DNA of 64,000 nt from Paludibacter jiangxiensis (GTDB lineage Bacteria > Bacteroidota > Bacteroidia > Bacteroidales > Paludibacteraceae): NCBI GenBank assembly GCA_945897785.1, contig CAMDGD010000002.1, positions 1-64,000 on the forward strand, given 5' to 3'. The notes under the pieces are model-generated. The model saw only the letters and a program-made list of their open reading frames with translations. It was not told the DNA's origin and ran no database searches. The position numbers were made by a program, and so were the translations under genes. Shown one piece after another: positions 1-7,654 of this stretch (within the stretch, counting starts at the first letter, position 1; each line of letters starts with the position of its first letter).

Positions 1-2134
1 CTCCAAACACTGCGCTTCTTGTTGAAGTTCTACCACAGGTATTGCTAGCATCAACATAAAAATATTTATCTGCATTAATTGAAGGAGAGTAGGTATTACC
101 TGAACTAAGACTTGTGCCTCCGGTTGAGACATCATACCAGTCAATCATACCACCATAATTTGCTTCGGCAGCTAAATCAACAGTTTTCCAGCCACCACCA
201 CAACAACTCCCATTTATTACTGCCGTTATTGAAGGTATAGTTATTACGGCTATTGTTGATGAAGCAGGAAAAGCACCTTCATTTCCTTCGCTGTTTTCGT
301 AATTTACACTTACCGTTTTACTACCTACTGTTAGCCAGGTTACTGTAACCGTATGATCTGTGGAGCTAAGCCCCCCTGTATTAATTGTATAATCAGTGTC
401 AAGTACCCCACTAACAGACCAGCTGTAATTGTTTTGGGCATTTTGAGTGGTGTATGTTGCTGTTGTTCCTGTACATATTTCAGTCGCAGGTGTTATTGTA
501 AAAGTAGGAATAGGTAAGGCTACCGAAGTGCTTGAACTTGCTTCTGTAGGAGCGTAGCATCCACCTGCATTGGTGTAATTAACCGTAGCTGTTTTTACTC
601 CTGAGGTATGCCAACTAACTGTTGCTGTATTGTCTGATGCTCCAATTCCGCCACTTGTTATGGTATAGTCAACACCTTCAGTTCCGGTAAGTGTCCATCT
701 GTAATTTGCCATCCCGTTTTGTGTGGTGTAAGTAACACTTTCGTTTAATTCTATAGCTGTTGGTGTAGCAACAGTAAATGTTGCATCTGAAGGAGAAGAA
801 GTTACGGTAGTACTAGAAGATGCAGCACTATCTCCTAAACAAGTTCCTGCACTATAATTAACGGCAACTGTTTTGCTTCCTGTTGTTAGCCAATTAATCG
901 TTACTGTATAATCTGATGGTTCAGTTCCACCGGAAATAATCTGATAGTCGCTGTTTTTAATGCCACTTACAGTCCATATATAATTAAGTTGTCCTGATTG
1001 TGTAGTATAAGTTACCGGATGACCAGCGCATGTTGTTGCATTTGCTTCGCTAGTAAATGTAGGAGTAAATGAATTGCATGGAGCAATAATTCTTACACAT
1101 CCTGCACCACCATTTCCTCCAGTTGCGCTCCCTGTGGCACCACCGCCACCAGCTCCAAAGACTCCTCCTGTAACACCGGCTGTTGTTCCAACATCACTTC
1201 CATTTCCTCCTAAGCCACCACCGCCTGTGCCACCGGCGCCTCCGTTAATGCCCGCTGCATTACTTCCGTTAGCACTAGAGCCGGCACCACCACCGCCTCC
1301 ACCACTTATATTGATTCCTTTATTAGCACCTTTCCCACCATTGTATGTTCCTCCTGTAGCTCCATTACCGCCATCTCCACCATTGTCGTTACTCTCGCCA
1401 CCAAAACCACCGTTAGCAATCACAATCGATTGAAAAGAGGATGCGCCACCGTTTGTTCCATCATTAGTACCACTACCTCCTATACCACCGGCACCTACGG
1501 TTATGGTATAAATGTTCCCGGTAGTAACTGCTACGGCTGCATTATAGGCGTAAGCACCACCACCACCGCCACCGCCACCTTTTTTAAAGCTGTTGCCACC
1601 GGCACCACCACCACCACCGGCACCATAACAGGCTACCTGTATAGATGAAACACCTACCGGACAAATCCATGTGCCGGATGTAGCATAAGTAGTACTTCCA
1701 TTAGGAATAGTAGTACTTCCTATTAACGGAGAATCAGTATTGTAAATTGGACCGCCGGTACAAGTTGTTTTGTTGGCGGAAAAAATAAAGTAATAGTAAA
1801 TTGTTGAAGGGTTGAGTGCTGTGTTATCGGTAAAGCTTTTTGCTGATTGAGAGGCAACAACGGTTCCACCTCCAAGTGAGTTGCCGGAGATATAGTTGGT
1901 GTTATTAGCAGGAACAGCACTTAAGGAGTTAGAGCTACTTCGGATAATTAAGTAAGTATCAGCATCAGATGCTACGGTAAAAGTTCCGGAAACAGCTGTC
2001 GTTTTTGGTGTTAAAACCAATTGACTTGCTTGGGTAGTTGGAGCAACACATGATTGCGCTTGTAACGAAGCCGTTAAAAACGAAATAAAAAGCATCAACA
2101 ATAAATAGGGAAAAGCGTGTAGAAGGTTCTTCAT
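1..2134 (-). CDS. Large secreted glycine-rich / PKD-like adhesin, 5' part only
   Basis: Reading the minus strand from the ATG at 2134 gives 711 codons without a stop up to the window edge, so the gene is partial and its C-terminus is missing. The protein opens with a signal peptide (MKNLLHAFPYLLLMLF, cleavage near LQAQ). A short beta-rich segment follows. Residues of roughly 150-350 form a strongly glycine-rich block with GGGGGAGG runs and a TITVGAGG motif, like the glycine-rich domains of Bacteroidota surface proteins. After it come at least three repeats of about 80-85 residues. Each contains a YTTQ-x4-NYxW core and ends in a WxTxGxKTxxVNY strand, the pattern of PKD/Ig-like domains. The last visible part resembles an Ig-like SprB/CHU-type repeat (NTYSPSINADKYFYV). 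A role in surface adhesion is inferred. Such proteins usually end in a type IX secretion sorting domain, which would lie outside the window. The family call is good; the exact role is unknown. Confidence 0.8.
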   Translation of the reverse strand, partial: MKNLLHAFPYLLLMLFISFLTASLQAQSCVAPTTQASQLVLTPKTTAVSGTFTVASDADTYLIIRSSSNSLSAVPANNTNYISGNSLGGGTVVASQSAKSFTDNTALNPSTIYYYFIFSANKTTCTGGPIYNTDSPLIGSTTIPNGSTTYATSGTWICPVGVSSIQVACYGAGGGGGAGGNSFKKGGGGGGGGAYAYNAAVAVTTGNIYTITVGAGGIGGSGTNDGTNGGASSFQSIVIANGGFGGESNDNGGDGGNGATGGTYNGGKGANKGINISGGGGGGAGSSANGSNAAGINGGAGGTGGGGLGGNGSDVGTTAGVTGGVFGAGGGGATGSATGGNGGAGCVRIIAPCNSFTPTFTSEANATTCAGHPVTYTTQSGQLNYIWTVSGIKNSDYQIISGGTEPSDYTVTINWLTTGSKTVAVNYSAGTCLGDSAASSSTTVTSSPSDATFTVATPTAIELNESVTYTTQNGMANYRWTLTGTEGVDYTITSGGIGASDNTATVSWHTSGVKTATVNYTNAGGCYAPTEASSSTSVALPIPTFTITPATEICTGTTATYTTQNAQNNYSWSVSGVLDTDYTINTGGLSSTDHTVTVTWLTVGSKTVSVNYENSEGNEGAFPASSTIAVITIPSITAVINGSCCGGGWKTVDLAAEANYGGMIDWYDVSTGGTSLSSGNTYSPSINADKYFYVDASNTCGRTSTRSAVFG

Positions 2135-2204
2135 AAGCCAAGTTGTATTATTGAAAGACACTAAAAAGAGTTTAATTAATTGAAAACTAGTTATTTTATT
2201 GATG

Positions 2205-2235
2205 CAAATATAAATAAATAAAATGGAAAGTGCAA
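2205..2235 (-). promoter_or_regulatory. Promoter of the glycine-rich adhesin gene
   Basis: On the minus strand a TTG (2233-2235) is followed after 20 bases by TATATTTG (2205-2212). This matches the Bacteroidota -33/-7 promoter pattern. It would give a leader of about 60 bases before the ATG at 2134. Confidence 0.55.
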
Positions 2236-2529
2236 TAAAAAATTAAACAGTTTTCGTTCTTTTACTTAAAAGAAAATAACCAATGCGTAATTTAAAAAAC
2301 TATATCTACAAACTTATGAACAATATAGGAGGCAACAAAGATTAAAAGCTTGTTTTTGAATATGTTTTGTGTTCCTTTTTGTGTGGAGAATTAGTGTTTA
2401 GCTAACACAGCCGGGCTTTTTGGTTTTTTGGAAGGGGTTAGAGATTGTTCTTCTGTTGATAGGTATTGCTTATAAATACAATATAACATGAAAAAGCGAT
2501 ACCTAATTCTAGTTTATGTTCAATCAAAA
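2236..2529. other. Non-coding gap with a weak hairpin
   Basis: There is no credible gene here. An imperfect 11-base stem (AGGTATTGCTT at 2461-2471 with AAGCGATACCT at 2494-2504, one G-T pair, 22-base loop) lies just past the end of the decayed outer-membrane protein gene on the minus strand. It could be its old terminator, but it lacks a U-tract. Confidence 0.3.
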
Positions 2530-2997
2530 TCAAAAACCATATCCCATATGTAATCCAATACTTATATGATAATCTTCAGGGTCAAAAGCTAGTTCAAGCA
2601 TTGGTCCAAGATGGAAATTGCCTACGCTAGAATTATACGAAGTTCCTGCATGAAATGCAAATTTCATGTTTAGTGGTTCATTATCCTTGAAGGTTACTCC
2701 CGGAGTTAGGTTAATATGTAGAGATTCAAAAAGATAATAACTGCCAACTAAGCCAATAGTATTATGTTTATGTTCATCAAAAATCCTTTCATAAGCTATA
2801 CCGAAACCAAGAGCAGAATGGTTACTGTTTTTTACTAAGTGCATATGTAAACCATATGCATTTTCTTTTTCTTTTGCAAAGCAAACGAATGAATATGCCA
2901 CCCCTAATTAAAATCTATGATGGGTATGTTTTTTATCTAACTGTTGAGCATACAATGAAGAAGTAGTCAATCCTACTATACTTACTAAAAGTCTTTA
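2530..2997 (-). pseudogene. Decayed outer-membrane beta-barrel protein gene
   Basis: An open frame from a GTG at 2901 to 2530 encodes alternating beta strands of an outer-membrane barrel and ends in GYGF, the terminal aromatic expected for BAM substrates. It lacks a signal peptide. The same frame can be read upstream to 2997. There it gives LLVSIVGLTTSSLYAQQLDKK, a clear signal peptide with an AQ cleavage site, followed by HTHHRF, an in-frame TAA at 2908-2910, and then LGVAYSFV. No ATG is present in frame; an ATAAAGACT remnant in another frame suggests that the start codon and one base were lost. The gene therefore carries a nonsense mutation and a damaged start. The barrel part of only about 120 residues is short even for small 8-stranded barrels. 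A sequencing error could mimic one lesion but hardly both. Confidence 0.65.
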
Positions 2998-3041
2998 TTA
3001 CTGTCAATTTTCAAGGCATAATTTTTTCGTGGGGTAAATTT

Positions 3042-5852
3042 TTACAACTTCCCTTTTAGAGCTTGTCCGGTATACGAGTTTTTGCATGTTATTAGTTCTT
3101 CCGGAGTACCTTCAAAAACAATATTTCCTCCTTTATCGCCCCCTTCCGGACCGAGGTCGATAATATGGTCGGCGCATTTGATAATTTCGGGGTTATGTTC
3201 AATGATGATGACGGTATGCCCTTTGTCTATAAGAGCATTAAAGGCTTTTAGCAGTGTTTTTATGTCGTGAAAATGCAGTCCGGTACTTGGTTCGTCGAAT
3301 ACAAAGATGCTAGGCTCCGGTTTTTCGATAGCTAGAAAAAAGGCGAGTTTTACCCGTTGGCTTTCGCCTCCTGATAGGGTACTAGATGATTGTCCGAGTT
3401 TAATATAACCCAATCCAACATCTTGTAAGGGTTTAAGCTTTTTGGTTATCTTTTTGCACGTTGAGCAGGTATTGGCTTCAGCAAAGAAATCGATGGCCTG
3501 ATTCACCGTCATTTCCAACACATCATAAATTGATGCACCATTAAACTGCACTTCCAAAATATCTTTTTTAAACCGTTTACCGTGGCAGGTTTCACATTCC
3601 AATACTAAATCGGCCATAAACTGCATTTCTACGGTTACGGTACCTTCGCCTTGGCATTCGTCGCATCGACCTCCATCAACATTAAACGAAAAATATGCCG
3701 GAGTATAGCCCATTTGCTTGCTTAGCTGCTGGTCGGCAAAGAGTTTTCGTATCTCGTCGTAAGCTTTAAGGTAGGTAACCGGATTGGAACGAGACGATTT
3801 CCCTATAGGGTTTTGGTCAACAAACTCTATATCTGTTGCCAAGTGCATACTGCCTTTTAATGCACCAAAAGAGCCCGTTTTATCGGCAATGCCTCCGAAA
3901 TATTTTTTTACGGCAGCATAGAATACATCTTTAACTAAAGATGATTTTCCTGATCCACTAACCCCTGTTATAACGGTAAGCACAGAAAGGGGGAATTTTA
4001 CATCAAGGGCTTTTAAATTATTTTCGCTGGCGCCGAGTACCTCAATAAAATTATTCCATTTTCGTCGTGTTTTAGGAATATCTATTTGGTCTTCACCCGA
4101 AAGGTATTTAACGGTAAAGCTTTTTTCTTCGGTTGCCTTATTTTTCTCTTTAAGCAATGTTGGGGGTGCTCCTTCAAATACAATCTCACCGCCTAATCGT
4201 CCGGCCAGTGGCCCTATGTCAATGATAAAATCGGCCGCCCGAATAATTTCTTCATCATGCTCAACCACCACTACTGTGTTACCTAGTTGCTGTAATTGCC
4301 GTAGCACTTTTATAAGCAAGTCGGTATCTCTAGCATGCAAGCCGATACTGGGTTCATCTAAAATATACAGTGAGCCTACCAGGCTGCTTCCCAGCGAAGT
4401 AGCTAGGTTTATTCGCTGACTTTCGCCTCCAGACAGGGTGTTGCTTAGGCGGTTAAGGGTGAGGTAGCTTAAGCCCACATCGAGCAAAAACTGAATGCGG
4501 CTGTTAATTTCTGTCAGTAGTCGTTTGGCAGTAGCAGTATCTGCCGGCGATAAATGCAATTGATTAAAAAATGCTTTTAACTCACTTATCGGCAATTCGA
4601 CCAATTCGTTGATGGCTTTTTCGCCAACTTTTACCCAAGCGGCTTCTTTTTTTAGTCGGCTTCCCATGCATTCCGGGCAAGTTGTTTTTCCACGGTAACG
4701 AGCCAACATAACGCGGTACTGAATTTTGTATTGATTATCTTCTAAGAACTTAAAAAAATCTGTTAATCCATGAAAGTACTTGTTGCCTGTCCATAGTACT
4801 AATTTTTGCTTGTCGTTAAGTTGGTAGTATGGTTTATGAATAGGAAAATCAAATTTATCGGCCACCTGAATAAGGTTTTTTTTCCATTCGCTCATTACTT
4901 CTCCCTTCCAGCAAACTACAGCATCTTCGTATATGGATAAGGCTTTGTTGGGAATAACTAAGTTTTCGTCGATTCCAATTACCTTTCCGAAGCCCTCGCA
5001 TTTGGGACAAGCACCTAGGGGATTGTTAAAGCTGAAGAGTTGTTCGGAAGGTATTTCGAATACGAGACCGTCGGCTTCGAATTTTTTAGAGAATTTTTTG
5101 CGAATGGGTTTCTCTTCAGCATATATTAGCAATGAGCACTTGTCTTTGCCCTCGTAAAAGGCCGTCTCAACAGAATCGGTTATTCTGCTGATGGTGGTGT
5201 TTGAATTATCAATGCTGATTCTGTCAATAACCAAGTAGATTTTCGATTCTTTAGAAAGTAGTTCAGGTTGTGTTAGTATTTCGCTAATAGTACTAATTTG
5301 TTCCTTGTATTCTATCCGACTAAAGCCTTGTTGTTGTAAAATTTCGATATGTTGCAGCAAGCTTCTGTCATTGGGTATTGTTATTGGCGCTAATAAAACG
5401 CATTTGGTGCCTTCAGGGTAGCTAAGTAAGTGTTTAAGCACATCTTCGGCAGTATGTTGCTTTACCGCTTCGCCTGAAACAGGAGAGATGGTTTTTCCTA
5501 TACGCGCATACAATAGCTTAAGGTATTCATATATTTCGGTGCTGGTGCCAACTGTTGAACGGGGATTTCTTGTATTTACTTTTTGTTGGATAGCAATAGC
5601 CGGTGGAATACCTTTAATATAATCGACCTCGGGCTTGCTCATTCTGCCTAAAAACTGGCGGGCATAACTGGATAAACTCTCTACATATCGTCGTTGTCCC
5701 TCAGCATAAAGCGTGTCGAAGGCCAAAGAAGATTTTCCCGAACCGGAAAGTCCGGTAATAACAACCAGTTTGTTTCTAGGAATTTCAACGCTAATGTTTT
5801 TTAGGTTGTGTACACGGGCTCCTTTAATTTGAATGTTACCTTGTTTGGACAC
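3042..5852 (-). CDS. uvrA: UvrABC excision nuclease subunit A
   Basis: This is the damage-recognition ATPase of nucleotide excision repair, acting with UvrB in the cytoplasm. At 936 residues it is full length. It has two ABC ATPase halves. The first has a Walker [10 protein letters not shown] at residues 34-42, a signature [12 protein letters not shown] and a Walker [12 protein letters not shown]. The second has [21 protein letters not shown] and [11 protein letters not shown]. Zinc-binding cysteine pairs are visible (CPKC and CPEC in the first half; CDEC and CETC in [10 protein letters not shown]...[10 protein letters not shown] in the second). The family is certain. It is transcribed alone; the downstream neighbour on the same strand is the barrel pseudogene. 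Confidence 0.97.
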   Translation of the reverse strand: MSKQGNIQIKGARVHNLKNISVEIPRNKLVVITGLSGSGKSSLAFDTLYAEGQRRYVESLSSYARQFLGRMSKPEVDYIKGIPPAIAIQQKVNTRNPRSTVGTSTEIYEYLKLLYARIGKTISPVSGEAVKQHTAEDVLKHLLSYPEGTKCVLLAPITIPNDRSLLQHIEILQQQGFSRIEYKEQISTISEILTQPELLSKESKIYLVIDRISIDNSNTTISRITDSVETAFYEGKDKCSLLIYAEEKPIRKKFSKKFEADGLVFEIPSEQLFSFNNPLGACPKCEGFGKVIGIDENLVIPNKALSIYEDAVVCWKGEVMSEWKKNLIQVADKFDFPIHKPYYQLNDKQKLVLWTGNKYFHGLTDFFKFLEDNQYKIQYRVMLARYRGKTTCPECMGSRLKKEAAWVKVGEKAINELVELPISELKAFFNQLHLSPADTATAKRLLTEINSRIQFLLDVGLSYLTLNRLSNTLSGGESQRINLATSLGSSLVGSLYILDEPSIGLHARDTDLLIKVLRQLQQLGNTVVVVEHDEEIIRAADFIIDIGPLAGRLGGEIVFEGAPPTLLKEKNKATEEKSFTVKYLSGEDQIDIPKTRRKWNNFIEVLGASENNLKALDVKFPLSVLTVITGVSGSGKSSLVKDVFYAAVKKYFGGIADKTGSFGALKGSMHLATDIEFVDQNPIGKSSRSNPVTYLKAYDEIRKLFADQQLSKQMGYTPAYFSFNVDGGRCDECQGEGTVTVEMQFMADLVLECETCHGKRFKKDILEVQFNGASIYDVLEMTVNQAIDFFAEANTCSTCKKITKKLKPLQDVGLGYIKLGQSSSTLSGGESQRVKLAFFLAIEKPEPSIFVFDEPSTGLHFHDIKTLLKAFNALIDKGHTVIIIEHNPEIIKCADHIIDLGPEGGDKGGNIVFEGTPEELITCKNSYTGQALKGKL

Positions 5853-5905
5853 TGTATGTTTTTTTAGTTGGGGCGTTTAGTGACATGCTAACTAATTTGG
5901 AAGCA

Positions 5906-5913
5906 CAAAGATA
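5906..5913 (-). promoter_or_regulatory. Probable -7 element of uvrA
   Basis: TATCTTTG on the minus strand, about 55 bases before the uvrA start, fits TAnnTTTG. No TTG is found at the expected -33 distance, so support is moderate. Confidence 0.4.
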
Positions 5914-6105
5914 GGGGTAATTTGCGATAAGAAGATTGGCGCTTGATGATTAAATTTGATAAGGGGATATTTTTTGCTGTTCGCTTTGATTAATATTCTG
6001 TGTGTTTGGTTTTAGTATGAGACAAACAATAGGGTAAAAACATATACATAAAATGCACTTAATTCGATTGAAATAAGTATCATTTATCTTGGTATATGAC
6101 AAATT

Positions 6106-6418
6106 ATAAGTAAAAAACGCTGGCAGATTTAATCTGCATTTAAAGCATTAGAATCGTCTGTTTTTACTGTAGAAGATACGCATCTCAAAAAAAATTGATA
6201 GAATAGAAAAACTATTCCTTTTCGTAATGATAGCATTTACATAGGCCTATGTCCTAGGAATATATTTGTAAGAAAATATCAAACCAATACGAATACTAAA
6301 ACATGGGAGAAAGGCTAAAAGCTTTGTTAAGTTTGTATTAGAATACATCGCAAATGTCCTACTTAACCAATTTTCTGTTAATCATATTGATATAACTAAA
6401 TTTTTGTCATGTACTTAG
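6106..6418 (+). pseudogene. IS4-type transposase C-terminal relic
   Basis: No long frame is open here, but the translation is recognisable in pieces. One frame gives KKRWQI, a stop, SAFKALESSVFTVEDTHLKK. A frame change follows, then IDRIEKLFLFVMIAFT, a stop, AYVLGIYL, a stop, and KPIRILKHGRKAKSFVKFV...FLSCT before a natural stop. This order (RWQIE, FKALKSxGFxxEDTH, KHGRKAKS, LSCT end) is that of the C-terminal third of IS4-family transposases common in Bacteroidota. At least three internal stops and one frameshift make it inactive. I see neither the N-terminal two thirds nor terminal inverted repeats. It sits directly upstream of the XRE-cupin gene, at the left edge of the 6.4-12.3 kb cluster. 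Confidence 0.75.
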
Positions 6419-6442
6419 AAAAGTTTCATAATAAATATTTCA

Positions 6443-6467
6443 CTTAATTAATTAAGTAGTATATTTG
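6443..6467 (+). promoter_or_regulatory. Palindromic operator and -7 element of the XRE-cupin gene
   Basis: A perfect 14-base palindrome CTTAATTAATTAAG (6443-6456) lies 3 bases before TATATTTG (6460-6467), a good Bacteroidota -7 element. The start codon follows at 6483. The identical palindrome recurs at 7061-7074 before the next gene. A regulator bound here would cover the space between -33 and -7 and should repress. Autoregulation by the adjacent XRE protein is inferred. Confidence 0.6.
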
Positions 6468-6482
6468 TAAAATTTTTTTTTT

Positions 6483-7034
6483 ATGAATAGAATAGGAGAG
6501 CGAATTAAGAAAAAGCGTGAGCTTTTAAATTTACACCTAAATGAGTTGGCAGAGAAAGTGAACATCACATCAAGTGCGCTTTCGCAAATAGAAAACTCAA
6601 AAACATATCCTTCTGTCTTAACATTGAGGCTAATAGCAGACGCTTTACATACAACAATTGGAGATCTGGTAGGTGAAAATGAGTCTTTGTTAGAAAATCC
6701 GGTTGTTTTAAAAAACGATATTAAGTTTGTAAATCAAAATGCTACGGGTACGATTATTTTTTTGTTATCTAATCATGACTTAAACAAACAAATGGATACA
6801 TACTTAGTTCGTTTTTCTAAAGAATCGTGTGTTGAAGGTTTGTTCAAATCTAATTACGGTCAAGTTTTTTGTCATGTTCTTTCAGGGTCTGTTCAGTTTG
6901 ATTTGAACGGGAAAAGTTATTTATTAAAATCTGGCGATAATATATACTTTAACGCTAAGATTCAGCATAATGCTGTAAACGTATTTGATGGTTTGAGTGA
7001 GTTGCTTTGGATACAATCTCCTCCAATTTATTAG
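6483..7034 (+). CDS. XRE-family regulator with C-terminal cupin sensor domain
   Basis: The 183-residue protein has an N-terminal helix-turn-helix of the XRE/Cro type at residues 5-62 (RIKKKRELLNLHLNELAEKV, then SSALSQIENSKTYPSVLTLRLIADAL cut by a short turn). A linker follows, then a cupin barrel at about 105-180 with HVLSGSVQFDLNGKSYLLKSGD and the IYFNAKIQHNAVN strand. This architecture (SutR/YdcN-like) binds a small molecule in the cupin and DNA through the HTH. The gene stands first in the cluster, and its promoter and that of the next gene share a palindrome, so it probably controls itself and the downstream operon. The ligand is unknown. Compared with uvrA and the TCA genes the region looks richer in A+T. 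Confidence 0.9.
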   Translation: MNRIGERIKKKRELLNLHLNELAEKVNITSSALSQIENSKTYPSVLTLRLIADALHTTIGDLVGENESLLENPVVLKNDIKFVNQNATGTIIFLLSNHDLNKQMDTYLVRFSKESCVEGLFKSNYGQVFCHVLSGSVQFDLNGKSYLLKSGDNIYFNAKIQHNAVNVFDGLSELLWIQSPPIY

Positions 7035-7060
7035 TTTTTTATAAAATAAATTAAGTATAG

Positions 7061-7092
7061 CTTAATTAATTAAGTAAATATTACTATTTTTG
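7061..7092 (+). promoter_or_regulatory. Second copy of the palindromic operator, with -7 element, before the HAD gene
   Basis: CTTAATTAATTAAG (7061-7074) is identical to the site at 6443-6456. It is followed 10 bases later by TATTTTTG (7085-7092), which matches TAnnTTTG. The HAD gene starts at 7108. This suggests an independent promoter for the HAD-DUF4914-PurE-like genes under the same regulator. The different palindrome-to-promoter spacing (3 versus 10 bases) argues against a simple duplicated promoter. Confidence 0.6.
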
Positions 7093-7107
7093 TAAAAAAA
7101 TAGAATA

Positions 7108-7650
7108 ATGAGAAAATATCCGGCTGTTTTTCTTGATAGAGATGGTACATTAATAAATGATGTGGGTTATATCAACAAAGTATCCAAGGTTGAGATATAT
7201 AGTAATACAATTTCGGCGTTAAAGAAATTGCAAAAACACTTTCTACTTTTCATAATAACCAATCAGTCAGGAATATCTGAAGGGTTGTTATCGGAAGTTG
7301 ATGTTAAAAGAGTGAATGCTTTTATAGAGAAAAAGCTTAAATCTAAAGGAGTAACAATATATCACACTTTTTTTTGTCCACATAAAACTGAGGATAAATG
7401 TATTTGCAGAAAACCTCATCCTTTTTTTGTAAATCAAGCAATTTCTCTTTATAATTTAGATGTATCAAAATCCTATATTATTGGTGATCATCCCTCAGAT
7501 GTTGAATGTGGTATTAATAGTGGAATTACTCCAATTTATGTGTTGACCGGGCATGGGGAAAAGCATCGTAGTGAACTTAACAATACTGTGCAAATTTGTG
7601 ATAGTATTTTAGAGGCTTCAGATTATATTATATCAAAATTAAACAATTAA
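7108..7650 (+). CDS. HAD-IIIA phosphatase, GmhB/HisB-N-like
   Basis: The 180-residue protein has all HAD motifs: motif I FLDRDGT with nucleophile Asp10 and acid Asp12, motif II with Thr51 in IITNQSG, motif III Lys102 in CRKPHP, and motif IV Asp127/Asp131 in IIGDHPSDVECG. Between II and III it has a zinc-binding loop Cys90-x-His92...Cys98-x-Cys100. That loop is characteristic of D-glycero-D-manno-heptose 1,7-bisphosphate 7-phosphatase (GmhB) and the related histidinol-phosphatase domain. The biochemical class, a soluble small-molecule phosphatase, is secure; the substrate is not. No heptose genes (gmhA, hldE) are nearby. The gap to the next gene is only 4 bases, so it probably serves the DUF4914 pathway rather than LPS synthesis. 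Confidence 0.85.
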   Translation: MRKYPAVFLDRDGTLINDVGYINKVSKVEIYSNTISALKKLQKHFLLFIITNQSGISEGLLSEVDVKRVNAFIEKKLKSKGVTIYHTFFCPHKTEDKCICRKPHPFFVNQAISLYNLDVSKSYIIGDHPSDVECGINSGITPIYVLTGHGEKHRSELNNTVQICDSILEASDYIISKLNN

Positions 7651-7654
7651 TTGT

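Noticed and set aside
1074..1648. Two plus-strand open frames, one proline-rich (PPPPAPKTPP) and one Gly/Thr-rich
   Set aside because: They are antisense or off-frame readings of the GGN/GGT glycine codons in the minus-strand adhesin, which has an uninterrupted frame, signal peptide and promoter.
2172..2179. TTAATTAA near the adhesin promoter, similar to the core of the cluster operator
   Set aside because: Only the 8-base core is shared and the outer bases differ. In such AT-rich DNA this is expected by chance.
2530..2901. Intact 123-residue gene starting at the GTG 2901
   Set aside because: The frame continues upstream through a stop into a clear signal peptide, so the GTG is only the first possible start after the lesion.
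6261..6268. TATATTTG as a promoter upstream of the XRE-cupin gene
   Set aside because: It lies inside the transposase relic, where it encodes part of GIYL, and is 215 bases from the next gene; a better-placed element exists at 6460-6467.
7108..7650. Naming the HAD phosphatase gmhB
   Set aside because: The zinc loop fits, but histidinol-phosphatase-type relatives share it and no heptose genes are nearby.
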